From Liolophura sinensis (lineage: Eukaryota > Mollusca > Polyplacophora > Chitonida > Chitonidae): a stretch of 64,000 nucleotides of DNA. Shown piece by piece: positions 52,901 through 64,000 of this stretch. Position 1 is the stretch's first letter, and each line of letters starts with the position of its first letter. Location: assembly GCF_032854445.1 (NCBI RefSeq), contig NC_088300.1:47299682-47363681 (forward strand), in the 5' to 3' direction. The notes beneath the pieces were generated by a model. It saw only the letters and a program-made list of their open reading frames with translations, had not been told where the DNA came from and ran no database searches. A program made the position numbers and the translations under genes.

Positions 52901-55900
52901 AGCGGATTTTGGCCCTGACTTCATTTATAATTTATCAACTTGAGGTACATGTTCGAATTTTTTTATGGGATGCACCTGCGAAGAAACATATACTCTTTTC
53001 AATGGTATTTGATTGATATTTAAATTTTCTTCTCCTTTAAGCAAATTTTTACCAGGACTTCATCAAGAAGGAAAGAAATTGTTTTCTGGGGTCTTTTTTG
53101 TTTGTTATAACCTAATTTGATTTTGCATGCATGATTATTTTCTCTCTTAGAAGAGATATAGAAGTTTGGAGGTCATGACTTATCGTGGATTCCTCCTCAG
53201 TACACTCACAAGAAAAGGGCCATAGCAGAAACAGAAGCCAAGAGCGACGACTTTTGTCTGATGGTTAGCGAAGGAACTGCGTCTTTCCCAGGCTCTGGAG
53301 ACGATGGTCTGACCTAGTGGTTCTACAGCACGGGCTCGGCGGAGCTGCAACATTCAAACACAGCCGACGTTGTTGGAGGAATTCATCAGCATAATAAAAA
53401 ATCTTTACAACTAATCGTAAAAATAACAAAAATTCTTAAAAAAAAACAGACAAACTAATAAACAGAACACTAATAAAACAAAGATCTGAGATTCTTGGTG
53501 AAGTACAAAAACTCTTAGTACTCTTGTTATAACTGATTACCTGATCTGATTATTAACTAGAATAGTGGTTTAATACTTGAAAGCTCTAATTACCTACGCC
53601 ATGTACAAGATTTATTCACGAGGCATTTAAATAAAATGAACAACACCACATTTTGAATAATTCTAGACTAGTGTGGTCTAATAAATTGCAAATATGACTT
53701 CATCTTTTTACCTAATTCTGCATGGGCCATTATGCTACAGGGTATGGCAGGAGTACGTAAATTGACAAAGAAGCTGTAATTCAAAGGATGCGTGTGATTA
53801 TTTTCCAACTATCACACTGTCGTCGATGGTCTGGTTTTACTCTCTATGTCGTAAGTCTTTTATTATGTTCATCATTGTATCTTTTCATACCTCAACGATA
53901 TCAATAAGCGAGAAAAAATCAAGCTGTGTGTGTTTTATTCCGGAACATTATGTTGTGTTCAGCGTGGAATAACGGGAGATAAACAACGTGACTGTGCTTC
54001 GCTTCCCACTGACGGCATCTGTACAGTACACCTGCTCTGTTTGTTTAATCGTATTACTCTGTAGTATGTGAACACAGCAGAAAGCGCTCACAGACTAAGT
54101 TATTAATTAACATCTCATTTAATTAACAGATTTAACAGTACAGGATTAATTCCAGGATAAGAGAGCATCGGACGCAGGATATCTACCACCTGTCCAGGGT
54201 CTATACAATACAAGGGCAGTGCATAAACATACAGTGATCAAAAATTAGCGAGAAGAAAAGTCCTCAAATATGACTTGTTCTATCCTGTCATAAGTGTTTC
54301 TTTAAAAAAAGTTCCACTGAGATGATACAAACATAATAATGTACCACAGGCATTCAGGAAACAATGAGTTAAATACACTGGATATCGTTCAGGGCTGACT
54401 CAAAATGAGAAATACGCACGGTGGATTTCAATCTTTGTGAATTAAAGGTACCAGATGGACAGGCATGTTTATTCTGCTGGTAGCCGTTTGAAAATGTGAC
54501 AGACAAATAAAATTACGTTTCCTGTTTCAACGCACCGATCATTTTAGGAAATATCAGCGACATCAATATGAACCATCAAATTAAGTCTACAACCAAGAAA
54601 ATTTGAATTCGAAGACAGACGTTCCTTCAGGAGAGATCGAATGTCCTTTTTCAGAATTTTAGTTAGGACTTAAGTGCGTTTTTACAAAAATGAATCTGTG
54701 CAAGACGATTTGAACAAAAACCACACCGACAGTTTATCAAGGAAGCAAAAGGTTTTGGCATTCGAAATGAATATTACTAATTAACACTAGAACAGAACGG
54801 AACGGATTATTGATCCTTGAGGTACACCACAATTTCGTTGAACGACAATGTGTGCAACGACTTGCTAATTTCATTAGTCACGTTGATAACCAATCATTGG
54901 TAGATGACTGGACACTGCCATGATGAAGTTTTACCAAAAACAGATCTGATGAATGACAAGGTCAAAAAGACTAAATTGTTTTGCTTCTCTCATCGATGTT
55001 AGATACGGAGAGCACTTGCCATGTGTACTGTACAGATTTATTTATTTATTTGATTCGTGTTTTACTCCGTACTAAAGAATATTTTACTTATACGTCGGCT
55101 CGAATTATGGTAAGAGAAAACCAGGAAGACCACGGGAGAAACCCACGCACTACAAATAGATGAGAAAGATACCCATTCCGTTGTTATCTATAAGGGGCTC
55201 ATCCAAAGTTCTCCAATCAAACAAATAAATAAATAAATACACATACATACACTTCAAGGACTCATTCGTCGCCATACGACTGAAAATTTGCTAAGTGCGA
55301 CGTTAAACCTAACGCACTCACTCACTCATTCTTCCACAAGTATCACATTTCACAGGTGGAAAAGTTGGAAAGTAATTTGCAAAAGATGGTTTACTCCAAA
55401 TATTCCGGGTTCGTCCATCTTGCTGTCATTGTCTAAATAAAAAATTCATCTTTGTGACGTTAAATAACAATCAAGTAAATACATAATTAAATTAACTTAA
55501 ACAAACAAACCCCACTAACATGCAAAAATATCCCCCACTTCCCAAAATGACGTTATCACAATGCACCAAAGATCTAAGAACGTCTATAAAATACTAAATT
55601 ATGACCTAACCATGCTTTAAGAGAAGCAGTCAACAGTTTTTAATGATGTTGGAAAGACCTGAGGTACGTTCAAGGCGAATGAGTAAAATCAGTGTTCAAA
55701 TCGTGTACCATGCTAGTATAAAAGTTGTGGATAATAAAATTTATATCTCAGTTGCCCTTTGATTGCAACTGTTCATATGTGCAAGGAGGCGATTTAATTC
55801 TACACGATGACGATACGCCCCCCCCCCCCCCAAGCCTCCAAGCGGATTAAGCGGAATTCGACACAATCATGTAGCAGAGTCCCAGGGATTATGGACGCTC

Positions 55901-56378
55901 CGCCCATGTTTACTTAAAAGATTACTACACCCATTGCAAAGCTTTAGAAACTTGGAGTTTTTGCAGTAATAGCTTGTGACGTTGATGTCAAAATTGAAAC
56001 TATCACTCTTGTCGTAAAGGCTGCGAGAGAGGAAAACGTTTAGATTCCTCTGTATAGGTTCTATTTTCAATACATGAAGGAATCACACGGGGACACATGT
56101 GCTTATGAGGTATATATCTATTATTTTTCATTGGTGTTTTACGTCATACTCAAGAATATTTCACTTATATGACGGCGGCCAGCATAAAAGTGGGAGGAAA
56201 CCCTAGAGAGTCTGGTTGAGTTAAATTGACAAGAGGCCCTATTTCACTGGTTCATCGTTGCTGTGGTCTCACTCTCGATGTTGTACGTCTTGAGTTATAT
56301 TGTGGGAAACCTTCCGACATACGGTTGGAGAAGCCCCATTTTCTGACAGCAGCCACTGTTTCTGGCGTCAGTGAAAAG

Positions 56379-56443
<65 letters not shown>

Positions 56444-57463
56444 ATGGTAAATTAAATCGTGGGTTTCCCGGGTTTGCCCGATATATATACATAATGACTG
56501 TTCCATAAATGATAGTTCACTGGAAATGAAAATCAACTCTTTTATCATGTCATTGGCTACCAATTGATCTATGCGTCGAAACAGACATTCGTATACTAGC
56601 CGTCAACCAATAAGGACTTTCCGGGTCATTTGGGTATGCAACTTTTGTGACATTTGCAAAGTTCTTCAGAACAAATGTTAGCTTAACACGTAATTTTGAA
56701 GGTGTACTCCAAAAGATTAACATATATATTCATTCGTGTAAATGATACCGTCAAAGTACCTCATTTCGTAGACTCGCACAATAACTATAGATCTCATATA
56801 AGTAGATACTCACGGTGCAGGCGATGCTTGCGTTAAAATACAGCACGGTAGACATTGCCATCAAGCCCATTGCTGAGATAATGCCCAGCCACACCCTGTG
56901 TAGTTTGCCTCCTGCACCCGGGGCAAAGTCGTATGCACACACGTAGTTCTCCTTGTACAGTTTGTAAGGCTGAACCAGCCAGTGAAGGGAAAGGTCAAAG
57001 ATCCAAACGTGAGCACAACAGTGACCAAAAGTCCACACCTTATAGTGGCTACGGTCACTTTTACTCTGTAATAAAACGGCTTGACCACTGACAGGTAGCG
57101 TACTCCGGACATGATCACCACGACCCAAGCTGACCAAATGACCATCGCGGTACCGCACCATCCGAGGACTGAGCACATGAGCTCGCCCCCAAACTTACCA
57201 CACACCATGACGTTGCCGATCCACATGATGGTGAACAGGAGCGTGGTCACCAGGTCGTTTGCGGCCAGAGTTGTGATCAAGTAATTGTGAGAATGGTTGT
57301 TTTCTGACATGATTTGAATGAGAATGAACAATGACGTCCCGTTTAGAAGTATGGAGAGTATCAGCAAGATCGGCAGCTCGGCTTTTTGGAGATCTGTTCG
57401 GCATTCAGTTAAAGGTATGTCGGAGAAGTTGTTCAACCAGGCTAGGTGTGAAAGGTTTCTCAT
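49959..57463 (-). CDS. Class A (rhodopsin-type) GPCR, three exons, one-base frameshift in exon 1
   Basis: The exons are 56814-57463, 53210-53344 and 49959-50180, all joined in phase 0, giving about 335 residues if one missing base is allowed. Exon 1 has two N-glycosylation sites (NLS, NFS), TM1 (ILLILSILLNGTSLF), TM2 with LAANDL, TM3 with Cys97, TM4, an extracellular loop with a Cys near 176 that can pair with Cys97, and TM5. Exon 2 holds the third intracellular loop and TM6 with FCFCYGPFL. Exon 3 has TM7 with NPLIY (the NPxxY motif) and a basic tail. The D/ERY motif is changed: the TM3 end reads SGVRYLSVVKPF, so the acidic residue is replaced by Val. Frames shift by one base at about 56972-56976 (codon 165), consistent with one T lost from a short T run. 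The ligand is unknown; TM7 does not match prostanoid receptors. The protein belongs in the plasma membrane. Confidence 0.88.
50250..52200. other. Intron 2 of the GPCR, lower part, nothing recognised
   Basis: AT-rich sequence without recognised exons or elements on either strand. Open frames of 60-110 codons occur here but show no known domain. Confidence 0.4.
52205..52445. repeat. Minisatellite, about 30-bp unit, about 8 copies
   Basis: Tandem imperfect units with TGAACGGTCAAACTGATTTA and ACTAACTGA. It ends right at the TTAA flank of the MITE at 52464. Confidence 0.85.
52464..53036 (-). mobile_element. TTAA-flanked MITE (piggyBac-like), copy 2
   Basis: The ends AGGAGAAGAAAA and TTTTCTTCTCCT are flanked by TTAA (52460-52463 and 53037-53040). 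The interior is the reverse complement of the copy at 38875-39433, with substitutions and small gaps. It lies in intron 2 of the GPCR, about 170 bases from exon 2. Confidence 0.85.
53400..54970. other. Intron 1 of the GPCR, nothing recognised
   Basis: AT-rich sequence without recognised exon, array or element. Confidence 0.4.
55030..55165 (-). mobile_element. SINE family 1, 3' part
   Basis: TTTATTTGATTCGTGTTTTA, ACTTATACGTCGGCTCG and GAAACCCACGCAC; decayed, minus strand. Confidence 0.7.
55255..55330 (+). mobile_element. SINE family 2, 3' tail
   Basis: CGTCGCCATACGACTGAAAA, GCTAAGTGCGACGTTAAACC and CGCACTCACTCACTC are the tail of the family seen in reverse at 43925. Confidence 0.65.
56118..56215 (-). 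mobile_element. SINE family 1, 3' fragment
   Basis: CATTGGTGTTTTACGTCATA, TATGACGGCGGCCAGCATAA and GTGGGAGGAAACCC. Minus strand. Confidence 0.8.
56379..56439. repeat. (TA)n microsatellite
   Basis: About 30 TA units in GPCR intron 1. Confidence 0.97.
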
Positions 57464-57499
57464 CCTTGTTCTATATCATTTCCCCTGATTTGAGAAATG

Positions 57500-59195
57500 C
57501 CAAAAATTTACATTCAAAGAGTATATGCAGTTCTTTAATCATGAGTATGACCAAAAATAGGTCCGACGTCCATTCATCTGATAGCACAACAACTTTATTC
57601 ACAAAGGTTTGGTGACATCTTCAAGTCAAAGAGAAAAGTTCAACTTGAGCTCTTGTCTTTAGTCATTTCAGTATCGACCCATTTTAGTAAAAATCTTTAA
57701 GATGGAGACCTCATAAATCGGGTTATTGTGCAAAGCAGTGCACTGGGTTTCTCTGAACAGCTCGCTCTGCTGATCATCCCCACGTATTTAGTAAATGTCG
57801 TCTAACCGGACATTTTCATAGTTCATTAAATCCGCTCTCTCTTCTGCACCAGAACAGAATAATTTGTTCCTAAAAACAGTGCTTTCAAAACCAACCTGTA
57901 AGTAAGGTATGCTTCAGAGGGTGCACGGTTCCAAAACATGCGTTCCAAAAGACTGTGGATTTCCTGTAGCTGTTTGTACGCCCCAACACTCCTGTGTCTA
58001 ATTAGACTGTTAGCGTAACCTGCTCTCACCTGACGACGTGTCCATATATCTCTTGATTCCCTGTTATGTCTCAACACTCTTTTCACAGATTAGAGCTCAT
58101 ACCGATTTTTCAGTATATCCGACTGTTAACGCCCACCTTACATGCAACACAAGCGTCTTGTATCTCGGGCAGGCAACATCCAGTTTCACATCCGCCTATC
58201 TGTCACAAACTACATTATCCCATGCCAGTGTTTGGCTTTGCGTGCTATATCTGCATAACATCCTACATCGAGGCGAAGCGGAGCGTTTTCGAGCAATAGT
58301 GTCGTGATCGAGCAACAAAGAATCAAAATCAACAAAAATTGGTCCTACAAAAAAATGAGCTTTCATAGACCATGGCTACTACAGAGAAATCCTGTTAATT
58401 GATTTGGATGAGCGCGACGAGGCAGAAATTAGCGCGATGGTATGTGTTAATGGACGATTGGTGATTTTGCCGAAGCATGAGTTCCTGAAGAATTAGCCTG
58501 TGGCTTTGCACTGAGACAGCAGAAAATGACAGTCATTATTTTTTTATTTTTTTTTATTATGTTTTTTATGTAACACTGTGTGGAGATTCGATGGATACGA
58601 CTACACAGGTTTACCTTTCCACTATGAGATATCGCTAAATTTTGGTGCTATTGGCACTCGTGATGTCTTTGTTGACAGTTAGTAAATGCTATAAATGAGA
58701 AAGTATTAACCTATGATAAAATTATTACTCAGCAGGAGGTAACCAGACGCGAAAAATCGATCAAAGTTATGACTAGGGCACCCGTAACCCTATACATATG
58801 CTCATATACTAACGGAAGAGGATAGAACTAGTATAACATAAATATTATACGGGTACCATTTGTATGCCAACAAAACTTAGCTCGATGATGACAAGAGCGT
58901 TCGACCAAACCAGGGGCGCCTGTATAATGCCTACCAAATGTGGAGTACAGCCCACCTTTCTGACACCCCCTATCTAGTTAGGATTTTGGTCTAACTGCTC
59001 GAGATAACACTTAAATCGAACGAAATCAAGTAGGGTAACCAAACGACAGGATGGACCAGAATTTCTATCCGTGAAAAAACGTTTGTATATAATTTTAGCT
59101 CTTTAAACTTTTCATAAAGGAATGCACTGTGGCTAAAAAAGAAAACTGTGACATCGAGAAAATCTGAAGTCCTGCCAAAATATTAGTTTCAATCG
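57500..59195. other. Upstream region of the GPCR; no gene recognised
   Basis: Several frames of 60-90 codons occur here, one on the minus strand at 57826-58086, but none has a recognisable domain. The GPCR promoter should lie just above 57463, but no motif can be supported. Confidence 0.35.
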
Positions 59196-59207
59196 ATCAG
59201 TGGCGAG

Positions 59208-59465
59208 TTACTTGTATGACCCGATGACGCAGCTGTTTCCGCTGTGACATCACGCAATCCCTTCTAGCCGTATAGACCTACGAGCGTATAACAGGGTATA
59301 TAAGTGACGTGACATCTTGTTCCAGTAGCCTCGTAAGAACTCCAGATTAAAAGTAAAGAGTTACCAGGAACATCAGAAACTAATCATTGTACCCGTACAG
59401 GTCCGTGTCTATCTCTCGTCCGAAATAATAGTGGTTAATTTATATGTTGTCTTTTAAGTCACTCT
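59208..59465. repeat. Dispersed repeat B, copy 2
   Basis: Same orientation and order of shared blocks as the copy at 33650-33905 (ACCCGATGACGC, TGTTTCCGCT, CCTCGTAAGAA, GATTAAAAGT). Confidence 0.55.
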
Positions 59466-59544
59466 GTGTGATATATTTATTGCATGTCTATGAATTGCAT
59501 AGAAAGGTGAATCAAGATCACAAGAGGAGGTGGGGGGGGACTCC

Positions 59545-59810
59545 GTGGCTTATTCGGTTTGCCCGCTAGCGCAGCGTAATGACCCAGGAGTCCTCTCACC
59601 AATGCGGTCGCTGTGAGTTCAAGTCCAGCTCATGCTGGCTTCCCTCTCCGGCCGTACGTGGGAAGGTCTGGCAGCAACCTGCGGATGGGTCGTGGGTTTC
59701 CCCCGGGTTTGCCCGATTTCCCTCCTACGGTAATGCTGGCCGCCGTCGTATAAGTGAAATATTCTTGAGCTCGGCGTAAAAACACCAATGAAATAAATAA
59801 ATAAATAAAA
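59545..59810 (+). mobile_element. SINE family 1, full-length copy
   Basis: The best-preserved plus-strand copy. Head CTCCGTGGCTTATTCGG with B box GTGAGTTCAAGTCCAGC, middle TCGTGGGTTTCCCCCGGG and GCTGGCCGCCGTCGTATAAG, end AAACACCAATGAAATAAATA. Confidence 0.92.
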
Positions 59811-59814
59811 TCAC

Positions 59815-60840
59815 AAGAGGGATTTACAGATGCTGATTCTTTTTAAACGAGGCTTTACAACCACCTTTCAGCCCACAGCACCCTCCGGATCGAGAAAGAA
59901 GTCAAGCCGTTGTGCCAAATAGGCCTATGTGAAAAAATATTGTCATTTTGCAGAATGTTATTTAATTTACCATATACCTAGTGCCGTTACCCAGGTGACA
60001 CACAGGCATCCTGTATTTTTTCCGTATAGGATGGTTCATATATGCATCCCCTGACTACTTTCAACAGTAACTACTTTCAATATTTGTAACGGGAAAGTCC
60101 TGAACTGGACGCAGAATTTGGTGTGACGTAACTACAACAACAACATTAAATTGTAAAGAAAACACATTTTATGGTCTTCGTTTTTGCGCTCAAAAACGAC
60201 ACGCATCCTCGTAAAAAATGACTGACGTTCTTGGTAAGAATCCTTAACTTTGTACCCAAAGCAAACCTAAACACAAAGTTGTCACTAGTTTCATCATTAA
60301 TTTCCATGGGTGCGCTGTGATCATTGCTGTTGGTTTTGAAAAATTCCAGTGAAGTCACCGGAGCTACCGCCACACATGACCAGTGGTTCGGCCCCTACAC
60401 GGCAGCACAAGGCTAATATTTTCAATAAATGCTGACTTTGCATCACTGTTGTAGAACCAGACTTCCAGTATAGTCGTCATCATGTAGCCGTTCCTTTCAA
60501 ACAAGATGGGATTTTAAACCATACCGAACGATGAAACTTTGCTAGCATAACCCATGTCTATCTGTCACGTGACAACAGGGCGCGAGGGGATTCCTGTGGC
60601 ATAGGGATTTTGAGTTTCGCGAAGCTGTGGCCTTGTAATAGTCTAAGCTCGGCTGATATACAACAGGCTGATCATGAGAGATAAATAGTTCATGCATTTA
60701 CTTGATGTCAATAAGGCTGAAGGACAAGACTCGGCCTACATATAAACCTTACGTTTTTGTCCGGAACTTTCTCTAAAACTAATTTGCTTGTCCGTTTCAA
60801 TACTGCCATCATGACCGCGCTACCTCACTAAATCATCATG
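59815..60840. other. Intergenic, nothing recognised
   Basis: No exon, array or element is identified on either strand. Confidence 0.4.
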
Positions 60841-60847
60841 CGGGAAA

Positions 60848-60965
60848 GCAATAGTCACGATAGCAACAGTCACGATAGTAACAGCCACGATAGCAACAGT
60901 CACGACAGCAAGTCACGATAGCAACAGTCACGATGGCAATAGTCACGATAGCAATAGTCACAACA
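60848..60965. repeat. Minisatellite, 15-bp unit, about 8 copies
   Basis: Tandem units of the form TAGCAACAGTCACGA with small variants and one shortened unit. Confidence 0.9.
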
Positions 60966-61019
60966 ACCACAGCAAACTGACACTGGACAGCTTGTACCTG
61001 TGGTGCAATACTAGGTTGG

Positions 61020-61685
61020 CGGTAAATGAGCGAAAATACCTAATGACTGGTGAACGAAACTATTTAGCGATTGGTGAACGAAACGACCTAATGACTGGTG
61101 ACCGATATAAACTAGTGCTTGGTGAACGAAAAGACCTGATGACTGGTCAACGAAACGGCCTAATGACTAGAAACAAACTAGTGTCCGGTTAACGAAAAGA
61201 CCTAATGACAGGTGAACGAAATAAGCTAGTGACTGGTGAACGAAAAGACCTAGTGATTGCTCAACGAAACGACCTAGAGACTGGTGAACGAAAAAGCTAG
61301 CGACTGATGAACGAAACAATATAGCGACTGGTGAACGAAACTATCTAGTGACTGGCGAACAAAACGACCTAATGACTGGTGAACGAAACGAACTGATAAT
61401 TTGTGAACGAAACGAAATAATGACTGGTGAACGAAACGACCTAATGACTGGTGAACGAAACGACCTAATGACTGGTGAACGAAACGAACTAATGACCACT
61501 GAACGAAAAGAACTAATGACCAGTGAAAGAAACGAACTAGTGACTGGTGAACGAAACTACCTATTGACTGGAGAACGAAACGAACCTAATGGCTTGTGAA
61601 CGATAAGATCTAATGACTGGTGAACGAAACGACCTAATAACTGGTGAACGAAACGAACTAATGACTGGTGAACGAAAAGACCCAA
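61020..61685. repeat. Minisatellite, 24-bp unit, about 28 copies
   Basis: Units contain ACTGGTGAACGAAACGACCT followed by AATG or AGTG. As 24 is a multiple of three, the plus strand can be read as an eight-residue repeat (MTGERNDL), but stops interrupt it several times and there is no gene context, so it is taken as non-coding. Confidence 0.92.
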
Positions 61686-61849
61686 CTGTTCATTCCCTGT
61701 CTTATCATCTTCATACACAGGCAAAATAACTTTCATGGCAAAGCTGGTACCTCGCCGGGACTTTTCTTTGCAGAAACAACTGGTTACACCTTGGTACACC
61801 TGATGCAAATATTTCAGCCACGGTGGAAATATTTGCACCGCGGTGGAAA

Positions 61850-63485
61850 TAATTTACATCGCGTTAGAAATTCTCGTGATCTTTGAAACCTTATTTTTGT
61901 TCAATATCGCCATTTTTCTGTCAAGAAACGTGAGGTTATGAACTTCTTGTCAACTGAGCATGTCTAGCAATTGTTTGACATGTATGCACGCGTGGCCTTA
62001 TATTTCACATAAACAAAGAGAGTAAAGACTTAATTTAATATACAGCGACCATATACTTCTACAAACCTCTACATGTAGCAAAAAATGATATTGCTGTGGT
62101 ATCTGCAGCCACATAGACGTTGTAGGACATTTGTGTCGCCAGGGCAATAGGATAAGTTTTGATCGCAGATCGGCAAAAGTAAAAATAAGTAACTAATAAA
62201 TAACGAATACTCTAGTATATAATTTAATTCCATGGCCAATTGCTCCATCACATAATCTTACACACCCAGTGTATGCTCCTGCATTAATCTAAACAGTACA
62301 ACAAAAGTAAATTCCCCCCAAAACGTTGTTTGATATCTGCCTTGATATGTATCAGATCGCAACGCAGTTTTGCACACACCATCCCAGTAATCCGGCGAAC
62401 GTGGTATGTCAAGGATTAACGTGCAGGTGCACTTGTGCGCTAATGGGCATGCACAAACTGAAAATCGGTCGATTTTGAAAATTTCACAAAAGGAGTCTAG
62501 ATTTTCTCACCGCCAAATTTTGATTTCATCAGAGAATTCGTGTTACCAGTCCTGAAATATTCGTGCGGGCGGGCGTTAAGGACATGACACACGCCACAAG
62601 AAATTCATGCGGTTAAATATGACCTGTCATAACACCGTCACGAAAGATCAACCATGCTACGTATTATATTCAACTATGCAAATAAATGCGGCACAGCGTG
62701 CTCGAAAGAGCAATCATTGACACTATTTGTGATGTAATTCTTGAAAAATAATCAGTAGTTGTTACATTACTACAAACACGTTTATAAGTGATAACAGACA
62801 AATACCCGTATATAACTGTTTAACGATTTTTTTATTTATTTCCCAGTCGTCCACTTTTACTTTGGTCATATTGTGTATCAAATTGTCCTTTCATATCAGG
62901 CCTACATTTGGAGCAACACTGAAAGATTTATAAACCCACATTGCCAGTTACTACATTTGTCTGCACAGTTACATGGTACTGGGTATATTTCACCAAATAA
63001 ACTGAATAAACGACCCCATAATACATATGATCAGCAAATCGATGTCGCTTGGGAGTTGTGAGTCCCTGCCTGGAGATTTCCACATCCGGATTGCTTTCTC
63101 AACTAACAGATCACAAATCTAATCATGAGTTCACAACATGGCGATCCCTACAGAGAGGTACGTTTAAACCTGGTGTTACTCGCAGTTTCATACCAAAAGA
63201 GCAAACAATTAAAACTTGTTGCCTATCCGAGATTTATTCTATTTTAAAGCGAGTAGTCTTGTGTCCTCCTAGCTTGGTGCTCAGCGTACTAAAGGGTGTA
63301 TATGTCAAAAACTGACTGGTCACTGCACTGGGTGTCTGACGTTTCGGTATCCATGGCGTTCCAGTGTTGGCATTGCATAGAACCTCAAGCTAGTCTGTCT
63401 GTCAAATAATTGAGGAGCATGTTGGTGCCATACGCGTACAGGATGCATTTCTACTGTATCTGATAACTTGCAGGTTTTGAAGCAA
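61850..63485. other. Intergenic, nothing recognised
   Basis: AT-rich sequence without recognised exons or elements. Confidence 0.4.
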
Positions 63486-63487
63486 TT

Positions 63488-63590
63488 TGATTTATTTAAT
63501 TATTATTTATTTGTTTTGTGTTTACGCTGTAGTCAAGAGTATTTCTCTCATACTATGGCAGCCAGCATTATGGTGGTAGGAACTCAAACA
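63488..63590 (-). mobile_element. SINE family 1, 3' fragment
   Basis: TTTGTTTTGTGTTTACGCTG, TAGTCAAGAGTATTTCTCTC and GGCAGCCAGCATTATGG; decayed, minus strand. Confidence 0.7.
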
Positions 63591-64000
63591 TTTATGGATT
63601 AACGAGCCACTTCGCAACAAAGGGTAACTACCAATGCCTTTCATGGCATGATTCATCATTATGTGTACAATGTTCAAAAAAGTACAATTTCAGGTTTAAT
63701 AAAAGAAATATTTAATAGGGTAATCTTCTTAGAATAAACCAAAGGCTAAAGAAATACTAGTAGACAAGATAAGGGTTATTGTGTTGAAAGTACTAACACA
63801 ATACGGTAGGTCTTAATTCGACTGTGGTGACACGCCAGTTCTATACGTATTTTCCCAACTTAATCTGTGTTTTCTTTTCGCAAGTCATTAAACACATGTT
63901 TTACATTAAGACGTCGACTCACAACTCAACCGTGTAAGTTTTTTAATATCAGATTCCTGTTTAACGTCTAAGGCGTTTTAAGTTTGATATACGACCGACT

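Noticed and set aside
49959..57463. Naming the GPCR as a prostanoid receptor
   Set aside because: The TM3-loop region is somewhat suggestive, but TM7 has NPLIY and lacks the prostanoid TM7 motif; left as orphan class A.
57826..58086. Minus-strand ORF of 86 codons as a gene
   Set aside because: No recognisable domain, signal or splice context; length is compatible with chance.
61348..61599. MTGERNDL-repeat protein
   Set aside because: The frame is interrupted repeatedly across the 24-bp array and has no gene context.

Overview
This is animal nuclear DNA: AT-rich, intron-rich and full of microsatellites, minisatellites, SINEs and small DNA-transposon remnants. The gene content points to a lophotrochozoan. 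There is a protamine-like linker histone of the kind known from molluscs, an insect-type gustatory receptor-like protein, and many copies of a tRNA-derived SINE whose sequence I associate with molluscs. I would guess a mollusc (gastropod or bivalve), but the window alone does not prove it.

Layout. (1) 1.3-2.0 kb, plus: an intronless histone H1/protamine-like gene with an H1 box, a histone 3' stem-loop and a downstream purine element. (2) 3.3-4.3 kb: a decayed transposon with a broken zinc-finger ORF, inserted in an older repeat. (3) 6.3-13.1 kb, plus: a four-exon gustatory receptor-like 7-TM gene, reconstructed with all phases matching and ending in the family's TM7 signature. (4) 13.7-15.8 kb: a 39-bp minisatellite with a higher-order period of 663 bp. 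(5) 21.5-27.6 kb, minus: the two exons of a PDZ domain like that of the ALP/Enigma/ZASP (PDZ-LIM) family; no LIM exons were found. (6) 33.2-47.2 kb, minus: a 14-exon arylsulfatase B-like gene with the CxPSR sulfatase active site split by an intron. A possible signal-anchor first exon lies at 48.3-48.5 kb. (7) 50.0-57.5 kb, minus: a three-exon class A GPCR with a one-base frameshift in exon 1. (8) 57.5-64 kb: no recognisable gene; SINEs and 15-bp and 24-bp minisatellites.

The most unusual pattern is in the arylsulfatase gene. Three separate intronic minisatellites (about 61, 51 and 36-42 bp units) are each made of copies of the exon-intron junction they touch: the 5' splice site of exon 13, the 3' splice site of exon 4 and the 5' splice site of exon 2. 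The tail of the last exon is also repeated downstream in decayed copies. The gene is therefore surrounded by tandem decoy splice sites derived from its own exons. I know of no description of this as a recurring pattern within one gene.

Two reading-frame breaks (arylsulfatase exon 2, GPCR exon 1), and possibly a third at the arylsulfatase exon 5/6 junction, are each explained by one base missing, compatible with loss from a short homopolymer. Assembly error is therefore as likely as true pseudogenisation. No virus, toxin gene, CRISPR array or bacterial-type operon was seen.
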